64,000 nucleotides of DNA from Heligmosomoides polygyrus polygyrus (lineage: Eukaryota; Nematoda; Chromadorea; Rhabditida; Heligmosomidae). Within the stretch, counting starts at the first letter, position 1; each line of letters begins with the position of its first letter. The DNA lies in assembly GCA_947396885.1 (NCBI GenBank), contig OX377201.1, positions 27,319,923-27,383,922 on the forward strand. Reading direction: 5' to 3'. A model generated the notes under the pieces. The model was not told where the DNA came from. It ran no database searches and saw only the letters and a list, made by a program, of their open reading frames with translations. Shown one piece after another: positions 10,354 through 20,220 of this stretch. The translations under genes were made by a program, and so were the position numbers.

Positions 10354-11238
10354 AACCTGAGCTCAGGCGTGACTACCCGCCGAACTTAAGCATATCATTT
10401 AGCGGAGGAAAAGAAACTAACAAGGATTCCCTTAGTAACGGCGAGTGAACGGGGAAAAGCCCAGCGCTGAATCTTTCGGTGTTACACCGTTAAGAAATGT
10501 AGCGTATAGGTGTGGTTTTCAGTTTGTGCTGCATGTCCAAAGTGCCTTTGATAGGGGCCACATTCCTGAGAGGGTGCGAGACCTGTGCGGGCAGTGGAGC
10601 AAGCTGTACGATCATACCTTGGAGTCGGGTTTCTTGAAAGTGCAGCCTAAAGTGGGTGATAAACTTCATCTAAGGCTAAATATAGACGCGAATTCGATAG
10701 CAAACAAGTACTGCGAAGGAAAGTTGCAAAGAACTTTGAAGAGAGAGTTCAAGAGAACGTGAAATCGCTGGAGTGGAACCGAAGAGAGTTGACGTAGCCG
10801 GGTAACTAAGTCTACTAATGTCGCTTAATTGTGACTGCGGAAGATGTATGTTGCCTATAGCTGCGCTGACAGCGCTGGCCGTGCGTTCCGAACCGTTTAG
10901 CGTTGCCCACCGTTTCGGCGGTGGTGTCTTGCTGGCGGATAGGTTTGTCGTGGCGTTTTTGCCCTACTTCATTGTAGGGTGTCAGTGTGAAAGTCGACCA
11001 CCTCTCCGACCCGTCTTGAAACACGGACCGAGGAGTGTAACTTGTACGCGAGTCAAAGGGTGGAAAACCCCAATGAAAGTAAAGGTCGGTTAACCGGCTG
11101 ACATGGGATCCGTTTCGTTTACGAAGCGGCGCACCATGGCCCTGTCTTGTCTGCTTGCAGATCGGCAGCGGTAGAGCGTACAGGTTGCGACCCGAAAGAT
11201 GGTGAACTATGCCTGAGCAGGACGAAGTCAGAGGAAAC
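10354..11238 (+). rRNA. 28S rRNA, 5'-terminal ~0.9 kb (truncated)
   Basis: Begins with the 5.8S-pairing cctgagctcaggcgtgacta and the conserved gaacttaagcatatca, and continues through the conserved cgacccgtcttgaaacacgg, gttgcgacccgaaagatggt and gaactatgcctgagcagg blocks. It stops abruptly after gtcagaggaaac at 11238, where tctggtgga is expected. The universal ACCCGCTGAACTTAAGC reads ACCCGCCGAACTTAAGC, and ACCAAGGAGTCTAAC reads ACCGAGGAGTGTAAC. Truncation and these changes mark it as non-functional. Confidence 0.9.
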
Positions 11239-11875
11239 CCCCTCCTTAGTCGGTGTGGACAACTCAAACGAACAAAAATCTTTTGAACCAGAGAGTCTCC
11301 TTGATTCACTCTCGCTTCCAGTGAAAAGCTTTCCCTTTTCCTCAATAAACCTCTCCATCTCCAAACCTCTCCATCATTGATTCTTTGCCGACAAGACCGG
11401 TGTAAATTATGAAGAGAGAGGAATTTACATAGCAGCTTGCAAGCACTAGCAAAACACTGACTCGCTCAAGGTGGGCTGACCACCTCAGTCTAGTTCTGCG
11501 GCAAGCACACGCTGTGAAATCGGTCCCTCCCGTCACAGTATCCGCGGAGTGAGTCATCGCCGCTCAAAGGTCATTCCAGATCCTGGCTTAACAGCTGATC
11601 GCTGAGGTCCATCTCTACTCAGCTGTTGAGTCAGTCGTAAAAGATGCGAATTCTCCGTAATCCTACGCATCGGGAACAGGTTTTGGTTCGAGAAGCGCTC
11701 GAGTCTGAATTACGCATTTACCATTATTTGCTTTCTTCTGTTTTGCTGTTGGAATCGGACGTGTGACTCGTAACATCAAGCAGCTGTTGGATCAATTCCT
11801 CGCTATCCTAGGAAGTGCTTTGCTAATTCTAAAGTTGTCGCTTAATGGTGCCTATATGTGTGTTGGCACCCTAAT
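11239..11875. other. Unclassified DNA after the rDNA breakpoint
   Basis: Sequence changes abruptly at 11238/11239 from 28S to unrelated DNA. No coding similarity, tandem repeat or element end is recognised before the RTE-1 target-site duplication at 11876. Confidence 0.4.
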
Positions 11876-11890
11876 TGAACGCAAGCTACC

Positions 11891-11936
11891 TCTTCTTCTT
11901 CTTCTTCTTCTTCTTCTTCTTCTTCTTCTTCTTCTT

Positions 11937-11967
<31 letters not shown>

Positions 11968-11992
11968 TTCTTCTTCTTCTTTTTCTTCTTCA
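11891..11992 (-). repeat. (TTC/GAA)n microsatellite, 3' tail of RTE-1
   Basis: About 100 bp of almost pure TTC on the plus strand (GAA on the element strand). It starts within three bases of the RTE-1 stop codon and runs into the 17-bp duplication, so it is the retrotransposon's own tail, probably expanded after insertion. Long leucine or phenylalanine runs in plus-strand frames here are artefacts. Confidence 0.93.
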
Positions 11993-12274
11993 GCGTTTGT
12001 CCGACTTCGTGGAGTGGTCCGCTATTCTGGTGTCACGACGCCACCGTTCCCGACCCAGCGCTAGATCAGGATGGACACCAGCCACCTTCAAGTTCATATG
12101 TAAGGTATCAGCCCAGCGCTGCTTCGAGCACCCTCTAGGCCGCCTTCCTATTACCTCGAAGTTAAGGCCTATCTTGCGGACTCTGTCTTCCTTTCCACGC
12201 AGGACGTGGCCGTACCATCGCAAGTGAGCTGCGCGCATTTTGTCAGCTATCGGCGCGACAGCGAACTTCTGCAT
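11990..12274 (-). pseudogene. RTE-1 C-terminal domain
   Basis: A 94-codon frame matching the end of the RTE ORF: RWYGHVLRGKEDRVRKIGLN near residue 19, then RPRG..KQRWADTLHMNLK. It ends with TGA at about 11990, directly followed by the GAA tract, so this copy has essentially no 3' untranslated region. Confidence 0.88.
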
Positions 12275-12479
12275 GATGACATCGCTTCGGATGCGATCAG
12301 CGCAGCATCTTCGTCTTCATGACGCTGAGGCGTGTTTAAACTTCCTTAGTCGCTGGCCAACACTCAGCGCCGTACATACATCGCTACTGGCCGGATCCGC
12401 TATAGATCATCGCTCTGTAGATCTTCGACTTCGATCGCTACGGTATCTTCTTGTCGCAGAGCACGCCAGTCAACGAGCG

Positions 12480-13010
12480 CTACTTGAACCAAGCTGCACT
12501 TACGCGTGAATTCACTTCGACCATCAGTTTGCCATCCGGTGCGACTGCTGATCCCAGGTACTCAAAGACCGCGGTGCGTGGAAGCTCGATGCCGTTAACC
12601 TTGATGGAGTTGGACTCATTAATATCCGTCGTTAGATACTCGGTCTTCTTCACGTTCAATCTCAATCCAAACCGCTCCAAGCGATCACACCAAGCTTGCA
12701 CCTCTCGCGCGAGTTCGTCTTTATCTTCGCTAGCGAGCATTACGTCGTCTGAAGATCTCGTGTGATGGCATCCACGACGACAACAAAGAGGAGATGGGAA
12801 AGCGCAGAAACCCTGGCGTACTCCGACAGTGATGGGGAACTCAGTCGAGGTTCCAGCTGCAGCTTGCATACAACTCTTTGGGTAAGAGCAGAGAATTCGT
12901 ACCCACTCTATGAGCTCTTCAGGAACTCCCTGTTGTCGCAGGGCGTTCCATATCACTTCACGCGGTACGCGATCAAAGGCCTTCTGCAAGTCGAGAAAGG
13001 TGATATGCAC
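12480..13010 (-). pseudogene. RTE-1 reverse transcriptase domain
   Basis: A 176-codon frame with motif A (TFLDLQKAFDRVPREV, catalytic Asp present), motif B region (VGVRQGFCAFPSPLC, altered from the usual QGSALSP) and motif C region (RSSDDVMLASEDKDEL). The residues before motif C are rearranged, so the usual YADD reads SSDD. Thumb sequence RFGLRLNVKKTEYLTTD and a YLGSAV motif follow. Inactive by these changes and the surrounding frameshifts. Confidence 0.9.
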
Positions 13011-13161
13011 TGGCTTCTGTTTCTGTGTCTTCTCTAACAGGACGCGGGCGGCGTGTATGGCACCTATATTGCCACAGCCACCTACGAAGCCGCAATGATT
13101 GCTGGAAAGCTGGACGATGTCACGAATTCGTCAATTGACAATTCGCTCAAAGATCTTCATG

Positions 13162-13984
13162 CTATGTGAAAGCAAGAGAATCGGACGGTATCTGGAGCAG
13201 TCTGCAGGGCTGCCCTTCTTCTTCCAAATCGGAGCCATCGTACTTTGGCGCCAGCGCCCACAACCTGATTAAAGAACTTCGCCACCCCCCAGCAGTGTAC
13301 CGGTACTTGGACTTCCATAAATCACCTGCCACTTCTTCGGGCCCAGTCGCTTTGCCTGCCCTCATCTTCTTCAAACCCGCTTCAATCTCCTCCATGGTGA
13401 TCTTCCGAACGGGACCCTTTGGGCCGTTGAAGGAATGGCTGGATGAGGAAATTGCACCGTGGATACTTTTTCAAAGTAATCGCGCCATCGCTTCAATGCT
13501 TTCTTGCAGTCCATAAGAAGATGGCCGTTCTCATCATTAATGCCGAAAAACTTCTCAATATCTTCGGTCTGCCGATGGCGAAACTTTGCAAGTCGGTACA
13601 GATACCGCACACCATCGCGCTACTCGAGCTACTCGTTGACATTTTCGTAATGAGTGGCTTTTGCAACAGCCACGGCCTTCTTTGCAGCTTTCTTCGTTTC
13701 TTGGTACTTCCGTCAGTTATCGGCCGTCTTTTCGCCGAGAAACACGTGATAAAGCGACTTCTTCTCTCGCACTTTTGCTTTCACCCCGTCTGTCCACAGC
13801 CATGTCTGCATTCGACCATCCGTCGCCAGGACTTCGTGATGCCAAGTTCCAACTGTGTAGCTTGACGAATCGCGTCGGTCGCCTTCTTCCAAGTTTCGTC
13901 GACAGTCGTGACTGTCGGTAACCGCACGCGAGAAATCACAGCTGCTTTCTTCTCTCTCACCACTTGATTCTTGGTGCACCGCAT
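13162..13984 (-). pseudogene. RTE-1 linker between endonuclease and RT (several frames)
   Basis: Frames 13984-13781, 13979-13713, 13610-13371 and 13395-13162 successively carry the connector typical of this family: VRLPTVTTVDETWKKATDAI, AKVREKKSLYHVFLGEKTAD, RYLYRLAKFRHRQTEDIEKF, then MRAGKATGPEEVAGDLWKSK, the start of RT. At least three frameshifts separate them. Non-catalytic in relatives. Confidence 0.8.
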
Positions 13985-14622
13985 CGCTCGATCTGCTCCA
14001 GCCTCGGAGAGGCGATCTTCAAAGTACAGATCAGCGGACGATGCTGTGGGGCGACCGTTTCATACGGCACGATCTTCGCGTCTGTGACGAGATTTCGGTC
14101 ACGATCCTTCACAAGCACAAAGTCTATCTGAGACTTGGAGCTCCCACTATAATACGAGATGAGGTGGGAGTCGTGTTTTCGGAAGACGGTGTTCACAATG
14201 GTGAGGCTATGCGATTCCGCATACTCAAGAATACGCTCACCATCGGGGTTACGAGACCCGTATCCGAAACCATTATGACAGCTGTACCCGTCCTTCGCAG
14301 CACCTACGTGCCCATTAAGGTCACCAGCGACTATGATGACATCTTTCGACGATAGCTCTGCTGTCTTCTCATCAAGCAGGTACCAAAACTCATCCTTGGC
14401 TTGATCGGAGCAGCCATTCTGCTGAGCATACGCAGAGAAGAAGTGATAGAGTTGCTCCTTAGCGGCGACAACGATCTTCATCAATCGATCGTCAAAGCGT
14501 TCGACGCTTATAATCGAGTCACGAAATAGTTCGGAGACGATTATTCCGACACCACTGGTGGTTCGGGACTTCCACATAGAACGGCCTTGAAGGCTCGTCC
14601 TATGTCCCTTGACTTGCGGCAC
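13957..14622 (-). pseudogene. RTE-1 endonuclease domain
   Basis: A 221-codon frame with AP-endonuclease motifs: SGVGIIVS near residue 22, VAGDLNGHVGA near residue 96, DFVLVKD near 165 and APQHRPLICTL near 190. In related elements this domain nicks target DNA to prime reverse transcription. The N-terminal motifs (the TLNVGTL and QETRWKG type) are absent: the first residues are in a different frame and the element ends at 14645. The expected SDHR-like motif reads PQHRP, as in relatives. Confidence 0.88.
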
Positions 14623-14662
14623 GTGGACGAACGGACATCGCCACCTGAACGCAAGCTACCTC

Positions 14663-15490
14663 ATTTATATCATTTTCAAGTCAAATGGGGCACTTTTCAA
14701 ATCAAGATAAACGCAAGTCATGGGAAGCTGGACACTTCTGAAGCCAAATTGAACATATTCCAAGTTAAAAACAGATTAAAAAAGACACTATAAAAGAAGG
14801 TGAAAACAAATTTTTATGTTAGGAAAAGTTACCATTATTTTCTTAGAAAACTTGTCATTCAAGAGCCTCAAAAATGAGGACAAAGTATTTGAATTTTTAT
14901 AACAATTTTATTTTTGAAGTTGAAATTCTTGGTTTCTTATGTAATTTAAAATTCAGAAAGACAACAAAATGTATAATGTATTACCAGAGAGGTCGCGCCA
15001 TAGAACTGTCTGGCTCGTTTCGGGTTTTATTTGATCGATAGAGTTACTGCTCCTTACATGAAACCGCGAAGTGAAAAATGTCTGTTTCCTTAAGCTGTTT
15101 CCGTTTGTGCACACTGGTCTGTAACAAAACGCGAACAATTTTTATTAACAATTAGTTGAAAATTGTTGCGCGTGCTAATCGAAAGTGCGGCGTGATCTCT
15201 CTTTTTAATACACCCAAAAATTGCTTCTTTCCTGCGCTTTAAAATGGCTTTCGACCCAGTACTGTTTCCAGAAAAAATAAAACCCTACAGTGATCCAGGC
15301 GCTGTATTCATCTTTCTGAAGCAGGTTAATTACACGTCTTAAAATAACATAATACTAAATGTTCCTAAGACAAATTCGAAAAAGAGAGTTTCTTCTTTGA
15401 TCTGGAAAAATTTGGAAGATTCTCTGCATTAAAAAGTGTTCAATTTGACTTGAAATTTGTACATTTAGGGGACTCTTGCCCCATTAGTTT
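14663..15490. repeat. AT-rich foldback-like element (family D), tentative
   Basis: The left end (14672-14705, tcattttcaagtcaaatggg then gcactttt) resembles the reverse complement of the right end (about 15440-15475, caatttgacttgaaatttgt). Related motifs (ggacacttctgaagccaaa) occur at 33340-33400 and gtgtcca motifs near 57150, suggesting a dispersed family. Arms are imperfect and the ends are not fixed. No coding sequence is recognised. Confidence 0.4.
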
Positions 15491-16053
15491 TGATTAACTA
15501 TCTTCTGCTTGGATCTGTTGTTGAAGAACCTTTCCGAACCTTCATTAAAATTTTGTACTGGCCGTAGAACACATCAGGTATAAAAGGGTATTTGAACAAT
15601 AGTAAAGCTGGTTGATTTCAACCTGTGAGGCCTCTCCCTAATAAGCACATTATTATTTGGTTTACCTGTTGATTGCGATGAGCTTTTCAAGAATTCTACC
15701 AAGTAATTCGTTTTCGCCGGCATTGGAAACAACTAGCATATGTACTTCTGCAAATATATTTATGTATATATGAAAGTATGTTTATTTTTATATGTCTGTA
15801 TGACAGCAACCGTACCACAACTGAAGTCACTACGTATAGCTCTCGTGCGCTGAACGTTCACCAGATAGGGTGCACCCAAAATCCTGGTTAACTTCTACCG
15901 AGTTCAAGGAGATCTGCGTGAAAATGTCATTGAGTATCTTCTCCCGTCACCGTTACTTATTTGGCTTCAACCACATTTAAATGTTTACTATTATATAATA
16001 GATTATAAGGCATGTACTCTGTCTTAGCCATTTGCTTCAACGGCATTGCATGC
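15491..16053. other. Unclassified AT-rich DNA
   Basis: No coding similarity or clear repeat; a TATA-rich stretch lies near 15757-15800. Confidence 0.35.
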
Positions 16054-16994
16054 TATTCACCTGTATCACCTGTCGTCCCGTTGATCATCGAGTTGCTCTA
16101 GCGAGCGCCAGCAGCGTTTCTATTAAGGCTCCCGCAGACTTCTGCGGCGAGCGGCGGGCGAAATCGCTGAGCGGCGCCGCTCGACGGCGCCGCTGAGCGG
16201 CGCCGCTCAGCGGCTTGGCTCATCATCAGTGGGAGCGGTGACGGCGAGGTACTGTACTGTTTCTAGTCGGGACCGACTGGTGCTTAACAATAACGCGCCC
16301 CGATGACGATCGCGCGCCTGCATCGACCGTCTCCGCTCTGGATCCCGCCGCGAAAGAGCAGAGCGCAGAGCGCAGACAGACAGACGCTGGAGCGGCTCCG
16401 CCGGGTGGAATGATTCAAGTCATTTCCGCCAGCGACGCCGCCGGTGCCGCCGGTGCCGCCGGTGCCGCCGGCCGGCCAGCGGCGCTGCTGGCGGCGAGCT
16501 CTGCGTCTCTGCCCTATGGTTAAGCATAGGGCAGCGGCGACGCCGCAAAAGTCTGCGGGGGCCTTTAGTCCCCATTGCTCGCCAGAGTGCTCAAATGGAC
16601 CCACCTCGCTCGAGGGAGTCAAGGAGCGTCATGTCGTTCATCGAGGGCAACGCGTTGGTGGGCGTCCTTGTGTTCGTTTGACATCCTGTAGATTCCAGTC
16701 GGTAACGGCTCTCGCCCAGTGGGTGTCTGCGTAGCGCATTACGTGGCCGGCTCACCTTATTTTCGACGACTTGACCCGTACGGCAACGTCTCTGATCTTC
16801 AAAAGTCAACGAAGCTCAGAACTCCTGAGGCCTTCTTTCACTTGCTTCAGTCGTTTCACTTCGAGTTCAGTCCTCTCTGTCCACGCTGCACGATGCTGAT
16901 CGTGTGTTTATTCTGCCTTCTCATAGCTTAATTCTCTGAGGCGTTTGCTAGGACGGGAAGAACAGTGAAGTAGAATAGTTGGGCAAGGAGTAGT
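16054..16994 (-). mobile_element. RTE-2 3'-end fragment, split by a MITE
   Basis: Bases 16577-16994 match on the minus strand the C-terminal coding end of the large RTE-2 copy at 49 kb (the RWAGHVMRFADTRWTRAITD region; here degenerate). Bases 16054-16116 are the RTE-2 3' end with its tail, the short repeat attcacctgtatcacctgtc on the plus strand. The two halves are separated by a GC-rich element at 16117-16576. The same 3' end, uninterrupted, is seen at 31.8 and 57.4 kb. Confidence 0.85.
16117..16576. mobile_element. GC-rich hAT-like MITE inserted in RTE-2
   Basis: Inverted ends aaggctcccgcagacttctg (from 16125) and gtctgcgggggcctt (to about 16565). Flanks tttctatt (16117-16124) and tccccatt (16569-16576) are diverged copies of the 8-bp tctccatt found uninterrupted in other RTE-2 copies, so they read as an old 8-bp target-site duplication, the hAT signature. 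The interior is very GC-rich, with a ggcgccgctcagcgg palindrome cluster (16170-16215) and a (GCCGGT/GCC)n run (16437-16475). No transposase is encoded. Confidence 0.8.
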
Positions 16995-18768
16995 ATACAA
17001 CTATGCTTATTTTTATGCCTTGTCTGTTCAACAGCGCTCTACAGAGACTCTACTGGCGCTTGAAGGAGAAGGAACGTTGCAGGTCTTTTTCCTCACCTAT
17101 AGATCCATTCCATGCACATCACTCTTTGGAGCAAGGTCATCTTCGCGAAAAAAGAAAAAAAGAAAAAACTATGAACTTCCGCTCCTCAAATGGCCGAGCA
17201 CCAGCTCATAACACCTCAACTGGACTTTTACAAGCAGTGCAGAGCTCGTGGGAGCTACTTTACGTGAGAAGTTGCTGTTATTGTGAGCTCGTAGAACGAA
17301 ATACTTCCATAATAGTGTAATGGAGAAGTTCCTAAACGGATCGGACGTGCACTCTACGAAGTGCTTATTTTAGAAACATCATGGATTCGGCACGCTAACC
17401 AGCTGCTGATGCGCAGCTATGGTTGGACCAACACAGCACAGTAGGATGATGTTACGATGTGGAGCGATTGCATACATCTCCGCCCTTCAGTCTAAGCCAT
17501 GTCTCCGGAAGTCTGCACGATCAACAAGGGACGACGATCAACTCGTGCACGACAGTCAACGATGCGATTGCACATGGATCACCATCAGAACCCTTCCAAT
17601 GATACTATGTGCTTTTTCTTAAAGGGGAGGTGTTGCACACAAATGAGTTTGCGACTTGTCAACCTTGATTGTCGCACCAGTCGTCTGTGTCCTAGGGGAT
17701 ATATAAACCGCAGGTTTCTCATTTGTAGATAATTTTCTGCAGAATAAAGTTCTACTACCGACTCGTCCGGCGTCCCCCCCCCCTTTCGTTGCGCGTCAAA
17801 CATAGCACAGATTCTTATAACAGTCTCGTCTCTGCCTCGTAAAATAAAACTCTGTTTAGTGATCTAACTTAATGTCCTCTCGTCTTGAAACCTCGACATA
17901 GCTGCTATCAATCTTCATAATGCATGTGCGTCATGAGGTTGTTAGGTGGCCCTATTTTTTGGCCTGACGTTTCGACCGTCTCGTCGTCTTCACGGGCCTA
18001 AAAACGGTTCGAAGCTTTATGTTTACTACGCACACGACCAATCGCTTCATCCACGCTAGCATTTCCGACCTAAGGCCGGAAACACAATGCGAAAATGTGC
18101 AATAGCTTCACCTATGTAACAACCTCGTGGCACAGAAGCATTATAAACCGTGGCTTGTTTCAAAATCTGTTCAACGCTTAAATTAGAGGGTTTTAGAGAG
18201 AGTAGGTCAATATTTAGACACGTGTTGCGGCGAAATGCAAGTAAATGAACGCTTCTCTACATTACTACAATATTATTACAGAATTAAGCAAATTCTTTCA
18301 ACTGTTTAAAAGCTCGTTCCTGGTAATTTTAGTGCTGGCTGTGTCTTATACTTCAATAGCTTTATAAACGAGGCCTTGGGACTGTATGGCGTCGAAGCGT
18401 GATCTAGTTTATAATTCCAAAAAACGAAGCTTTTTAGAATTAAAGGAGTCTGAAGATAACATTGAAAGAAATGCCGTGCTGAGGACACAAAGCCAACTAG
18501 AGCAACCACAAAATTAGTGATGGTGGAGTCTGTCACTAATCTCGATTATCACTTTAGCGCGATTTCAATTTATGAGTGAGGATAAAAGATAAACGCATTA
18601 ATCAAGCCCCTGTGAGATGCGCCTCGCATTTTTCTACAGGATTTCGACGCGATTGGTTTGATCGCGGAGCCTTAGACTCGACATTGGTTACGCACGACAA
18701 CCTATGCCCCACCCTAACTGCGCTACCACCCTCTCTTTCATAACAATGGATAAGAGCTTTTCCATTTC
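16995..18768. other. Unclassified DNA
   Basis: No coding similarity recognised. It holds a C-rich run at about 17775-17784 and one copy of the dispersed gacgtttcga motif family (17935-18005: ggcctgacgtttcgaccgtc followed by cgtcttcacgggcctaaaa), also seen at 21.78, 22.5, 27.8 and 53.8 kb. Confidence 0.35.
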
Positions 18769-19012
18769 TATCACACCCTGGGGGCGTGTAGCGCAGTCGG
18801 AGGAGGCACGACTGTCGCGTGAACCCGATACCAGGTTCCTGGTTCGGATTTCCCGGCCGGGCCAACCAAGCCTTCCATCCCTGCGGGGTCGGTGAATTGG
18901 TACCAGACGTGTCTGGGAAGGATAAAGCGCTGGAAGTAAAAGTAGAATGCGCTGGCGCATCTCAGAAGGGATTGAGTAACGCCGTACTTTATCCTTATCC
19001 TTATCACACCCT
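18769..19012 (+). mobile_element. SINE-1 copy (tRNA-derived), internally deleted, with 11-bp TSD
   Basis: The copy (18780-19001) starts ggggcgtgtagcgcagtcgg, containing a perfect pol III A box (TAGCGCAGTCGG); the B box is ggttcggatttcc at about 18840. Body motifs ttggtaccagac and gggaaggataaagcgctgg follow; ~60 bp of the middle is missing compared with the full copy at 61.8 kb. It ends gcgctggcgcatctcagaag...ttatccttatcctta. Perfect 11-bp direct repeats tatcacaccct lie at 18769-18779 and 19002-19012. Expected to be non-coding and mobilised in trans by a LINE. Confidence 0.92.
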
Positions 19013-19637
19013 TCCTGGCTTTTTACATGGTTACTTTTACAAGGATGTTTAGATTTCTAACCGTGTTCATCTCGCTTCTAAGGGGTTTTGGGACTTTTAC
19101 TTTTTCAAGGAATAAAAAATAGTGAAATGTTTTGGATCGGTAATGTTCTTATACGTGTCTTTTCTTGCGCCGATTCGGTTTCAGAACAGCGAGTGTCACT
19201 GAAATAGGTTAAAATGCTGCGACACAATGGGGTGTGTGATGTATGCTACCTAGTTCTACCCAATTATCTCTTCCTGTCCGAAAGTAGGGCTTGCAAAGGC
19301 CGAGTACAAAGGCTGTCCTTTCCGTTGCGTTAGTTTCGAATTTTCGCTTATTGCCTTCACGAATCCCTTTCACTTCCATCTGCAACTCCGCAACTTTTAT
19401 ACTATGACCTTAAAACCGCACTTAGTAATTCCCTTACTGACATAAGAACGATTATTATAGATTACTACCAGCGGCAGCTATAAGTGCCAGCCATCCTTCT
19501 AATATAATAAGCCGCTTAAGGGGGCGGGCTGTCTGTCTGTACGGGGCGGAGCGTCTGTCCAGGGGGGGAGCGTCTGTCCAGGGGGGGATCAGTGAGCCTG
19601 CCGGTGTTGAATGTGAGGGGGAAGTGTGTGGGTTGTA
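19013..19637. other. Unclassified DNA leading into the minisatellite
   Basis: No coding similarity. A short G-rich duplication (gcgtctgtccaggggggg twice at about 19549-19587) lies just before the minisatellite. Confidence 0.35.
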
Positions 19638-20220
19638 GATGTGCAAGGTGCCTGGCGACTCAGTAGACGTGCCGAACACGTTGCCCAACGTGCCTGGCGA
19701 GTCAGTAGACGTGCCGAACACGCTGCCAAACGTGCCTGGAGATGCGGTGCTGGAGTCCTGTAAGGGGGAATCGTGGGGGGAGGGGGGTTGCAGTTGTGCA
19801 ACGTGCCTGGCGACTCAGTAGACGTGCCGAACACGTTGCCCAACGTGCCTGGCGAGTCAGTAGACGTGCCGAACACGCTGCCAAACGTGCCTGGAGATGC
19901 GGTGCTGGAGTCCTGTAAGGGGGAATCGTCGGAGGAGGGGGGTTGCAGTTGTGCAACGTGCCTGGCGACTCAGTAGACGTGCCGAACACGTTGCCCAACG
20001 TGCCTGGCGAGTCAGTAGACGTGCCGAACACGCTGCCAAACGTGCCTGGAGATGCGGTGCTGGAGTCCTGTAAGGGGGAATCGTCGGAGGAGGGGGGTTG
20101 CAGTTGTGCAACGTGCCTGGCGACTCAGTAGACGTGCCGAACACGTTGCCCAACGTGCCTGGCGAGTCAGTAGACGTGCCGAACACGCTGCCAAACGTGC
20201 CTGGAGATGCGGTGTTGGAG
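19638..20220 (+). repeat. 155-bp minisatellite, about 3.7 units, with 42-bp sub-repeats
   Basis: gtgcctggcgactcagtaga recurs at 19648, 19803, 19958 and 20113, exactly 155 bp apart. Each unit holds two 42-bp sub-repeats (gtgcctggcga[c/g]tcag...) and a third diverged one, then a G-rich spacer (ggggggttgcagttgtgcaac). Units are nearly identical, so the array is recently homogenised. Open frames on both strands are an effect of composition. Confidence 0.95.

Larger units (their letters stand above)
11876..14662 (-). mobile_element. RTE-clade non-LTR retrotransposon (RTE-1), 5'-truncated, with target-site duplication
   Basis: The element (11893-14645) lies between perfect 17-bp direct repeats tgaacgcaagctacctc at 11876-11892 and 14646-14662. 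On the minus strand it encodes apurinic-type endonuclease, reverse transcriptase and a C-terminal domain, then ends with a (GAA)n tract, the short-tandem-repeat tail typical of RTE elements. The first part of the endonuclease is missing, so the copy was truncated on insertion. Several frameshifts mean it is inactive. The intact duplication sets both ends exactly. Confidence 0.95.

Noticed and set aside
9170..10762. ORFs inside 18S, ITS and 28S
   Set aside because: They are read from rRNA-gene DNA; conserved rRNA sequence explains the stretch.
11763..12227. Plus-strand ORFs with long leucine or phenylalanine runs
   Set aside because: They are translations of the (TTC)n tail of RTE-1 and the antisense of its last coding part.
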